From Isohypsibius dastychi (Eukaryota; Tardigrada; Eutardigrada; Parachela; Isohypsibiidae), in contig JAQIWT010001214.1 of NCBI GenBank assembly GCA_034696485.1, positions 1-11,892 of the forward strand: a stretch of DNA of 11,892 nucleotides, in the 5' to 3' direction. Both the position numbers and the translations under genes were made by a program. The notes beneath the pieces were generated by a model. That model searched no databases and was not told the origin of the DNA. It saw only the letters and a list, made by a program, of their open reading frames with translations. Shown in pieces: positions 5,786 to 11,892 of the stretch (position 1 is its first letter; every line of letters starts with the position of its first letter).

Positions 5786-8341
5786 TCAATTCTCCATTTT
5801 CATGTGATCATATTGTTGCCGACATTGCATGTGTTGGGGCTGCATAGACGAATTCCGGAAAGTCATTCCGCCGTTCATTGAAGGAGCAGGAATTTGGGCT
5901 CCCGACCTTGAGGCAGCAACTGGTTGCTTCTTCCCTTGTTTGCGATCTTTCGCGCGTCGGTTTCTGAAAAGGAATCAATATTGAACTTATGAAAATGAAA
6001 TCAAATTTTTGTTTTACTGAGAATATTTTTTTCATTTTAGAGTGTTGAAATAATCAGGTGAAAGCTACTTACTGGAACCAGATTTTGACTTGTCGTTCCG
6101 AGAGAAGAAGAGCCCGAGCCAATTCGGTTTTCCTTTTGACGTCGATATATTTATGTCGAGTAAATTCTCTTTCCAGTTCGATGCGTTGATGGTCGCTGTA
6201 GACGACTCGATATTTGTCCTTTGTTCGGGTTTTTCCTGACACTGCAAAAGAACAGAAATTATTAATACTGATCTTATAGAAATAATAAATATTGTTTAGC
6301 TTTTAACTAATCCCTGCTACAGTTTCAGACCTCAAAAGTTCAACCATAATTCAAAAAGGTGATCTGGCTGAGCGGTCGAGCAGAATTTAATCGCAAACGC
6401 TTGGCAAACAAACACCTTTCATACGAACTTTATTACCGGTAATATGACATCCGCCTTAATATAAATCAAGCTTTCCCCGCAATAACTTGTCGCCTCAAAT
6501 CATTCTTTTGCATTATGAAAGCCATACAATCGGTTCTGCTCAGTTACCTTCTGGAGCGTTCGCATACGCTGCAGTTTTTACAGCCGATTTCAATCAAAAA
6601 GGTCATTGCGCTTGAAGTATTTTCTCTCTTCTCATAACACTTGTCTTGCCTATTCAAGGGGACAGACACCGTTTACCGGACCAAGGAGATAAGGTAGATC
6701 TATCAGGACTGATTAGAAGCGTCAAATTAGCTCGATTATGGACGCCAAAATACAGGCGGTATCCAGCCCGCAATTATTTTCTGTGGGTCGGTGAAAAATT
6801 AGGTTATTTGGCTGCCCAGGAAGAAGCAGCCACCCAGAAAAATGTTTCGTCCACAACAATCGTGAAATTTGATGCAACGTCTTAAGATAAACCTCTCCTT
6901 GGTTCCAAATCTTGAAACACGAATTTCAGAAATCATTTATCTACTTAAGAAACAAAGTTTTTTTCAATTGCTAGCTGTGAAATTTGATTACTGTCCATCT
7001 CCTCCTTCTCCCCACAAATCTATGTTCTATGGAGAAAAATGGCACCCAAGTTTAAGTTGTTTAAAACATAATGTTAATTATGATATCTGATGCGGCTTCG
7101 CTCCAGCGATCGGAGATAAGCGATGAGGCTTGTTAACTTGTTAGCATTATAGACAAGCGGGGCGGCCGGTTGACCGGCCCCCAGAAAGACGCCCGCCGTC
7201 TTCGATTGTGTCTACAACTACATAGAGACAATCAAGCTGACAATATTAAACAATGTATTGAACCCAACGCGTAAATTCTCTATCCACGCATCGCTATACT
7301 GCGAGCCTCTTCAGGGAGGAAGATCAAAGGTGCCGAGATCTACTGACTTGACTACGATTTTAAGGACGCTCAAGCTCCTATTGTTCCTCGAGAAAAACAA
7401 GGTAATTACGAACGCTATTTGGGATCCGCGCGAAAACAGATTTATGGGGCAAATATCACCTCATTCTTAAATTTTGAAGATGAAAAAACAGCCCCTGACA
7501 AATTTGTGAATTCACTCGGTTTGATTTTTTGAAAACATTACAACTATTCTGAATTGACCAATAAAACAATTTCTACCCAGACTCGGGTTTTGGAGAATCA
7601 CTATATTTGTTAGGCAACATAAGTTTTATAATGAACAAGTTGTAAATAAAGCTGTTAGGGAAGAATGAACTCACCAGGGGCTGATTGGTGATTGTGGCTC
7701 TGGAAGCTGCTTTTGTTCCCCATGGCCAACCAGTCGTACTTTGCGCATTTCGCCGGGCTGACGGGCTCGCTTTTGATGGTGACCTTTTCGGAGTTTCGTG
7801 GTGAATTTCCAATCAGCGACTGTCCCGAAGAACCATTACCGGAAACACTGGACACATTCGCTGGCGAAACGGGAGAGGTATGACTGCCTAGTTGACCCGA
7901 CGCGGAAAAATAGTTCTGAGATGCCGGGAATAATCCGCAGGGTACCGGAGATGTTTGACCGTATGTGTCGCCACCCATTGAAGAACTGTTGGATGCCGGG
8001 GATTGTCTGTATGGTGGTGACGCGAGCTGGCTGCTTCCGCCCGTCGAGCTCATTGAAAGGTTACAGCTGGAAGTTGCCCCAAAGTTCCAGTGGTCATCCA
8101 TCGTTCCAGTTGCTCCAGATCGATAATCATAAAAATATGAAGCCGGATTTTGATGTTGAGATTGCAGATGGTCAGATGTGAACACTTGTGATGTGGGATA
8201 GGCGGAAAAATCGTACTGGTTTCCGGATGGAACTTGAAATGTGTTGAAACCGTACGCGGTTCCCGGGTGGGATGAATGACGATTTCCGAACATGTTGGCG
8301 TGAGTGTAGGCGACTGGATGGGGCTCGTAGTACAGGACCAT
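5786..8341 (-). CDS. cad: Caudal/Cdx-class homeodomain transcription factor, complete
   Basis: Three exons: 7675-8341, 6073-6241 and 5786-5963, with GT-AG introns of 1433 and 109 bp and closing phases, giving 337 residues. The ParaHox caudal class specifies posterior body and gut. The homeodomain spans about residues 230-289. It has the class signature [11 protein letters not shown] and a third helix [17 protein letters not shown] with Gln50, Asn51 and Ala54. An intron splits the Gln50 codon inside WFQ/NRR. Helices 1-2 are divergent ([20 protein letters not shown] where Cdx usually has HYSRYITIRRK). Before it lies a Trp motif, YDWL (202-205), matching the caudal hexapeptide that contacts PBC cofactors. 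The long N-terminus is Ser/Tyr/Gln/Gly-rich with an MVxYY start as in insect Caudal. IKSEPVSP (189-196) fits a phosphorylation-dependent SUMO site. The ATG at 8341 has a strong context (AAAATGG). The tail after the homeodomain is short. Confidence 0.95.
6365..6375 (+). promoter_or_regulatory. Pol III A-box-like motif (TGGCTGAGCGG)
   Basis: Matches the internal A box of tRNA-Leu/Ser-type D arms (TGGCNNAGNGG). GCT (6367-6369) can pair with AGC (6379-6381) as a short D stem. No convincing GTTCGANTC B box follows within tRNA distance, so this is not an intact tRNA. It may be a tRNA-derived SINE fragment or chance. Confidence 0.3.
6460..6466 (+). promoter_or_regulatory. TATA box (TATAAAT) for the nested plus-strand gene
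   Basis: TATAAAT lies 49 bp before the ATG at 6515, so a start site about 25-30 bp downstream would give a 5'UTR of about 20 bases. It adds independent support to the nested gene. Confidence 0.4.
6515..6885 (+). CDS. Candidate small three-exon gene nested antisense in caudal intron 1 (83 residues, unknown)
   Basis: Model: exons 6515-6601, 6659-6693 and 6756-6885, with GT-AG introns of 57 and 62 bp (donors AAG/GTCATT and AAG/GTAGAT, acceptors TTCAAG/G and TACAG/G). Phases 0 and 2 close and yield 83 residues. The protein starts [20 protein letters not shown], continues through a basic segment ([20 protein letters not shown]) into an aromatic/hydrophobic stretch ([20 protein letters not shown]), and ends Ser/Thr-rich. 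The size, hydrophobic-basic N-terminus and single hydrophobic segment resemble small mitochondrial inner-membrane or assembly proteins, but I do not recognise a family. The intron sizes match neighbouring genes, and a TATA box precedes it. Neither intron acceptor is pyrimidine-rich and no AATAAA was seen shortly after the stop, so the model is provisional. Confidence 0.42.
7164..7233. ncRNA. Run of three adjacent hairpins in a GC-rich patch (possible structured RNA)
   Basis: Hairpin 1: GGCCGGT/ACCGGCC (7164-7170 with 7173-7179). Hairpin 2: AAGACG/CGTCTT (7186-7191 with 7197-7202, 5-nt loop). Hairpin 3: GATTGTGTCT/AGAGACAATC (7204-7213 with 7224-7233, nine of ten pairs). Spacers are 6 and 1 nt. 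The patch is far more GC-rich than the surrounding intron. It could be a structured RNA in either orientation, part of the caudal pre-mRNA, or a relic of a mobile element. No known class matched. Confidence 0.3.
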
Positions 8342-8363
8342 TTTTTCAAATCGCAAAGGTCAC

Positions 8364-8445
8364 CTGAAAAATTCGTGTTGAATGCGAGAAATAACGCGGA
8401 TCAACTTGGAAATTTTTATCAAGCTGTGAAGGAATAAACGTTTAC
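8364..8445 (-). other. Probable 5'UTR intron (or trans-splice acceptor) of caudal
   Basis: A strong acceptor, AATTTTTCAG/G, lies 22 bases before the caudal ATG on the minus strand. A plausible donor, CC/GTAAAC, 82 bp upstream would make a typical short 5'UTR intron. Alternatively the acceptor receives a spliced leader in trans. Confidence 0.45.
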
Positions 8446-8545
8446 GGCTGCTGTAAAGCTGACAAATGAACAAGACAGTTTGACAGTTCAGGTGATCCGA
8501 TCGATGAGAGAACTAGAACGACAGTGTCACATAGCCTTGGGGTTT

Positions 8546-8598
8546 GGGGGCGGGCCTTCAGCTCCCCGATGCTCATGATCATTATGTTCGCTGATTGG
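8546..8598 (-). promoter_or_regulatory. Likely caudal promoter: GC box and CCAAT box
   Basis: A GC-box (GGGGGCGGG on the plus strand, 8546-8554) and a CCAAT box (GCCAATCAG on the minus strand, core 8594-8598) lie 200-260 bp upstream of the caudal ATG. Their order and spacing are typical of a TATA-less promoter reading left. No TATA box was found between them and the predicted 5'UTR. Confidence 0.4.
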
Positions 8599-8599
8599 C

Positions 8600-9310
8600 T
8601 GCTTGTATATCGTGTACAGGTTAAATCAAAATTGCCGCTGTGAGTTCTAAAAAGATGTTCCGAACAAAAAACCAGTAATATTTCAAAAAGTAAAACGTAC
8701 CATAGCAGTGCTTCGGTTTTGAACAAAAATGCTATCTCGATATTTTCAAATTTTTATTCTACATTTTTTTGCATTTGAATTCGTTGAACCTTTAAAAGTG
8801 CGTATTTTCCTGCGACCTATGGTATCGGGAGAAATATGGAACACCGTATCGCTAGCACAAAACGGGTCTGCAAAACGTAAACAAAATTTATCTTCTACTA
8901 CATTTGAAATTAGTTCACAAATCAGCGATAAAACGTGACCCGTTGACATAATAGTTTAATAAGTGCAATAGGGCACGACCGACGGGTCAGATTTTAACAC
9001 GTTGCTCGGGATTATCTCATTATCTAGAAATATCTCTAATCGCTGCGATGTGCTGACGCGCGCCCTTGTCTAATTTAAGTCAACTTTGTCATGGATCACA
9101 TGGGGTTAATTTACATAAAGTGACTGTGAAGCTGAATTATACATTCAAAATGATCTGGTCGATTCTGCAGTTTCCAGTTGTTCTTTGCAGCACAACGAAT
9201 AAAACTAAACTATAAGAGAAATCGGTTGTTTTCTCTGCTATTGTCGTAATGAACAATAGTCAATGAGCAGTCACATCTTTCCCATGCCTTTAAAAAATTA
9301 GTTGTCCAGT
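8600..9310. other. Caudal upstream region without a supported gene
   Basis: No open frame here has a start, splice signals and coding character together. It holds an inverted pair TGACCCGT/ACGGGTCA (8936-8943 and 8982-8989), whose halves resemble nuclear-receptor half sites, and a GATA-like cluster at 9012-9035. It is best read as regulatory sequence of caudal. Confidence 0.45.
9012..9035 (-). promoter_or_regulatory. GATA-factor-like site cluster
   Basis: TTATCT at 9012-9017 and 9020-9025 reads AGATAA on the minus strand (consensus WGATAR), followed by a weaker AGATAT at 9030-9035: three cores in 24 bp, about 670 bp upstream of the caudal ATG. GATA factors and caudal act together in gut development in several animals, so regulation of caudal is plausible but inferred. 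Confidence 0.35.
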
Positions 9311-10323
9311 CTATGGACGGATCACGTACATTTTGCTCCGCTGAAATTCCTGGTAATCTTTCCAGTCCAGTCGATTCGTCTCCTGGTTCCCAGACACAGA
9401 AATTGAAACAAGATTTCCAAATGGTGAGAATATCCTTTCCGTATAGATGCGGAATTTCGGATAGAATTTGAAGTCGGATTTTCCTTGGAAATGGGATTCC
9501 AAAAAAATATTGAGCTGAGAGAAAGGTCAACAACCAGAAATAGAAACTTTGGTCGGAAATAATTGGCGATGGATTGTGACTGAATGTTTTCAAAACAAAC
9601 GCTGTGATCGACACATGTCCTGAGTAAAAATGATTGTCCGCTAATCACAACTTTTGTAATCTGCGTCAAATATTCGAAGATAATTCGACTCACCTTTTGT
9701 CGTCGAAATTCGTATGGAGAATCGTTATTTTGGCGGCATGTTAATGGGGATATTTGAAAGTTTGGAGATTTTCTGCGAAATAGTCGGCAGGTTTAATGCT
9801 TGATATTACGAGGGAAATAAACCAGTTTTACGCCACTAAAAGATGTTCTCAGGTTAAAAAGGCATTAAATGCCGCATGCCGAGAAATGAATCAGAAATAA
9901 AATGGATGACACGATGGTTTAGGTTATGCCCAGTCGTGGCATAAATCAACCTTTATTAGCTAATATTCATACCAAATCGGAAGAGAATGACAGAGACGGG
10001 TTAATCCATGCCTGTTTCTTGATATTAATTTTTCCATTCAGATTACACATTGCTGTGTATATTTTGTTTGGGAATGAAATATTACTAGCAATAGAGTTGA
10101 GAAAAAACAAAATATCTGAAGATGTTGTTTTGACGGATTAAGTAATCGGATCAAAGGTACAATCAAGAGGGATGAACATGGCTCAGGCTGAATGAATCTT
10201 TTGTGTCAAGTTATTGACAGGAACGAGCTCATTTGATGAGCAATGTAAACGAAGGGGCAGAAGATTGGAGATAGCCGACACCAACTACACGTGTCACTTT
10301 GAAGGATTATCTCTTTGGTCCAT
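9311..10323 (-). CDS. Candidate three-exon small gene upstream of caudal (102 residues, unknown)
   Basis: Exons on the minus strand: 10298-10323, 9694-9772 and 9311-9514, with introns of 525 and 179 bp. Splice signals are good: donor AAAAG/GTGAGT at 9693, acceptor GACCTTTCTCTCAG at 9515, acceptor ATTTCGCAG at 9773, donor GTGACA at 10297. Phases 2 and 0 close. The ATG has an excellent context (GGCGGCATGG). The middle exon encodes CRQNNDSPYEFRRQK. The last exon reads LNIFLESHFQ, GKSDFKFYPK and FRIYTERIFSPFGN, and ends WKDYQEFQRSKMYVIRP. It is charged and aromatic-rich with no signal peptide. The last exon is the best supported; the first exon is the least certain because its intron is long. The same stretch has open frames in other phases and on the plus strand (ATG at 9313). 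Family not recognised. Confidence 0.35.
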
Positions 10324-10334
10324 GCCGCCGACAC

Positions 10335-10362
10335 TCTCCCGAAGCTTCCCTTTTACGGGAGA
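10335..10362. repeat. Inverted repeat TCTCCCG/CGGGAGA with 14-bp loop
   Basis: Perfect 7-bp arms at 10335-10341 and 10356-10362, just upstream of the candidate start at 10323 on the minus strand. If transcribed it would form a 5'UTR hairpin; otherwise it may be a dyad promoter site. Confidence 0.4.
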
Positions 10363-10514
10363 AAAACAACTTTTTCTCTTATTCAAAGTTCTTCACCCTG
10401 AATTGTCCTGATTTTGTAGCTTCAGAATTTGATAGTTTAACATGGCGCTGTTACTTTACTAATTAATTTTGGAATTCGGAAAAGAGAATACATTCCGTGT
10501 CCGTTTATTGCATA

Positions 10515-10547
10515 ATATTGTCTCACAATATGAGTAATTAAATATTG
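10515..10547. promoter_or_regulatory. Paired SOX-like sites with a homeodomain core
   Basis: ATATTGT-CTC-ACAATAT (10515-10531) is an inverted pair of ATTGT/ACAAT SOX cores 3 bp apart. A third ATTGT occurs at 10543-10547, a TAATTA homeodomain core at 10535-10540, and a POU-octamer-like TTGCATAAT just before. This density suggests an enhancer module about 2.2 kb upstream of the caudal ATG, or a promoter element of the candidate genes nearby. Confidence 0.3.
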
Positions 10548-10786
10548 TGGTTATATACCTGAGAAAATATTTCGTTCGGCATTTTAAATCGGGGGAAACA
10601 GCTGCATTTAGTCGGCAATTTAACGGCCTGAGAACGTGCCGTCTCACCGGTAAAATGTGATTTATTAATAGTGCGGCCGAGGTAGCCAGGAAGTTTCCAA
10701 TGAATAAAATGGCGTTTTAGAGAATTCAAGTGAAGCCCAGTAAAAGTCCAAGTGCAAATAAGCGGCATCTTTCATCTTGCGCCCAG

Positions 10787-10838
10787 GTAAATGCCGGGAA
10801 AATATTGCACTAACTTTTACTTGTGTGGTCTTCCGCAG
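10787..10838 (+). other. Isolated 52-bp intron with complete signals (plus strand)
   Basis: CCCAG/GTAAAT donor, CACTAAC branch-point-like motif at 10808-10814, and a pyrimidine tract ending TCTTCCGCAG/A. Size and signals match true introns in this window, so a plus-strand transcript probably crosses here. Flanking exons are short of evidence: one spliced frame runs from about 10724 to a stop near 10920 with Met at 10848 (MLPRKNHAEQSLKSW...). An AATAAA at 11222-11227 could end this transcript. Confidence 0.35.
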
Positions 10839-11215
10839 ACCTTTAACATGCTCCCTCGTAAAAATCATGCGGAGCAATCGTTAAAATCTTGGACGACCAA
10901 GTGTGATTTTGACAATTAAAGCCCGGTGGCACGAGGGCGCGGATTGATATAGAACAATAGGAGCGGAGCAGATGCCGATGTTTGCAAAAAAATACATTTT
11001 ATCTCAGCGAACGGCAGATTATTGTACGTTTTTGCCTCACAAGTCAACATTCAAGTTATATTTCACATACTGACAGGTACCAGATGAAAGATTTTTTGTA
11101 TACAAGCATACAGTAGTATGCTGGTTCTGGTTTACACCGATATTCCGCTTTGAAAATTATTCGTTCCATTCATAAGACATACGTGGGATCACAGGCATTT
11201 TCTTATTCTCTTTCT

Positions 11216-11223
11216 TATAAAAA
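11216..11223 (+). promoter_or_regulatory. TATA box (TATAAAAA)
   Basis: Strong TATA-type motif 91 bp before an ATG at 11307 and about 150 bp before the spliced frame at 11367. The overlapping AATAAA (11222-11227) means it could instead be the poly(A) signal of an upstream plus-strand transcript. Confidence 0.3.
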
Positions 11224-11306
11224 TAAAAACTAATCACATTACAAAAATGCTTCAATAATATTTAACCTTCATACAATACCAGTACCAAAGTGAATATTCA
11301 GTTTAC

Positions 11307-11636
11307 ATGGAATATTCTTTCCATATATCACGGCATTCCAGTTTCTCCGCATATAAGTATTCTCAGCGTCCAACGCGCAGGCCAAGAAGCCCAACCGGAA
11401 ACCTGGTGCCGTTGCATTTGGTGACGGAAATTGTTCCCAGTTCAATTTCGAAATTAACCAAACGACCCCATATGGCCGTGTCGTAAAACTATTCTGTTTA
11501 CTTTAATGTGCCATTACTCTATGAATTCGGATTACCTTCCAGAAACAAACTACGACAAACCACGCACCTCGGAATGGATGTATTGATTTTAGAAATACAG
11601 AATGATTTTCCGCGACAAATCAAATTTTAAAATAAA
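11307..11636 (+). CDS. Candidate spliced small gene, plus strand, frame uncertain
   Basis: A 60-bp intron (11483-11542; donor TC/GTAAAA, acceptor ATTACCTTCCAG/A) and an AATAAA at 11631-11636 define the 3' part of a transcript. Two frames survive splicing. Frame A (11367-11482 joined to 11543-11605) looks more protein-like: it passes through SNAQAKKPNRKPGAVAFGDG and NCSQFNFEINQTTPYGRV, then a second Cys (NGCIDF), and stops 25 bp before AATAAA. It would be a small extracellular-type protein with two Cys and an NQT glycosylation motif, but its first exon was not found. Frame B has an ATG at 11307 (MEYSFHISRHSS...), 87 residues, basic, ending directly at AATAAA. Unknown family either way. Confidence 0.3.
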
Positions 11637-11803
11637 AACATTTCATGTTCGATTGCTTCAGCATCGCAAGAAAAATCGGATATGTCCAAGCCGGGTCACA
11701 TAGTACGCAGGTTATCTCATACCTTCGCAGAGTTATGAATCTTCATTCACTCGAATTTATTCCCCCCTGTTTTTCCGCTGAGGTTTGGAATTTGGATTAA
11801 AAT

Positions 11804-11885
11804 AACGGGCACATTCTCCAAAAAGACCGCGTTGGTCTTAGCCCTTTGGGCGTTCCTTCTGGAACTGTATTGACCAGTGCCCGTT
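11804..11885. ncRNA. Multi-hairpin structure closed by a 9-bp stem (possible structured RNA or element end)
   Basis: The closing arms AACGGGCAC (11804-11812) and GTGCCCGTT (11877-11885) pair perfectly. Inside are three successive hairpins: AAGACC/GGTCTT (11823-11828 with 11834-11839), GCCC/GGGC (11841-11844 with 11848-11851) and GTTCC/GGAAC (11852-11856 with 11861-11865). The fold is a four-way junction like a cloverleaf, but loop sizes (5, 3 and 4) and the lack of A and B boxes rule out a normal tRNA. Strand unknown; on the minus strand a T-run follows the AAGACC hairpin. Weak open frames also cross it. Confidence 0.3.
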
Positions 11886-11892
11886 CCCGACT

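Larger units (their letters stand above)
6242..7674 (-). other. Caudal intron 1 (1433 bp), much longer than other introns here
   Basis: Donor G/GTGAGT at 7674 and acceptor TTTTGCAG at 6242; phase 1 closes exactly onto the homeodomain exon. Every other well-supported intron in the window is 304 bp or less. It hosts an opposite-strand candidate gene, an A-box-like motif and a hairpin run (separate entries). A 70-codon plus-strand open frame at about 7261-7470 has no start or splice support. Confidence 0.85.

Noticed and set aside
7258-7470. 70-codon plus-strand open frame in caudal intron 1 with a possible donor (AAG/GTAATT) near its end
   Set aside because: It begins at a non-ATG codon, another frame is also open over part of it, and no acceptor or start could be joined to it. 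It could be an exon of an unseen transcript, but the evidence is too thin to call.
9210-9614. 134-codon minus-strand open frame overlapping the candidate last exon
   Set aside because: It contains no methionine in the whole frame and starts at GTG. The neighbouring frame joined by strong splice signals is more protein-like.
9926-10141. Plus-strand ATG frame of 71 codons (MPSRGINQPLL...) containing an acceptor-like TTTTTCCATTCAG
   Set aside because: No donor pairs with the acceptor, the composition is that of AT-rich non-coding DNA, and it overlaps the candidate intron on the other strand.
10214-10411. 65-codon plus-strand open frame
   Set aside because: No ATG at its start and no splice partner; it overlaps the first exon of the minus-strand candidate and an inverted repeat.
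11345-11502. Minus-strand frame ending RFPVGLLGLRVGR, stop
   Set aside because: Its only upstream acceptor (AACAGAATAG) lacks a pyrimidine tract and would make a 47-bp intron. The plus-strand intron in the same region has far better signals.
11748-11890. Minus-strand open frame at the right edge (ends GGNKFE, stop)
   Set aside because: Open frames of similar length exist on both strands here, there is no start or splice signal, and an inverted-repeat structure covers the region.

Overview
The window is nuclear DNA from a small-genome invertebrate. The evidence is genes split by very short GT-AG introns (mostly 52-77 bp), a Cdx/caudal-class homeobox gene, and animal-type ALKBH7 and triokinase/FMN cyclase homologues. 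Intron size, splice-site style, roughly 40-45% G+C and a divergent homeodomain suggest an ecdysozoan. A tardigrade fits well, but this is an inference and nothing in the sequence proves it. All exon models below were built by hand from reading frame, splice signals and phase closure.

Layout, left to right: (1) 4-1023, minus: ALKBH7-like mitochondrial dioxygenase, cut by the left edge. (2) 1471-2643, minus: three-exon gene of unknown function. (3) 2644-3291: shared promoter between gene 2 and a divergent plus-strand gene, with an ACGT-core cluster and a small inverted-repeat insertion flanked by 9-bp direct repeats. (4) 3292-5446, plus: complete four-exon triokinase/FMN cyclase (TKFC, dihydroxyacetone kinase), 572 codons. 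(5) 5786-8341, minus: complete three-exon caudal/Cdx gene, convergent with TKFC, whose poly(A) signals lie about 100 bp apart. Its 1.4-kb first intron holds, on the opposite strand, a candidate three-exon small-protein gene (6515-6885), a Pol III A-box-like motif and a GC-rich run of hairpins. (6) 8364-8600: probable caudal 5'UTR intron and promoter. (7) 8600-11892: mostly non-coding caudal upstream region with GATA-like and SOX-like site clusters. It also contains hints of small spliced genes (minus 9311-10323; plus 10.7-11.6 kb) and a multi-hairpin structure at the right edge.

The genes do not form one pathway: ALKBH7 (mitochondrial oxidation), TKFC (triose and flavin metabolism) and caudal (posterior and gut patterning) are unrelated neighbours. 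The most notable features are the nested antisense small-protein gene, an ALKBH7 intron that could be translated if retained, and splice acceptors placed just upstream of several start codons, which may mean spliced-leader trans-splicing.
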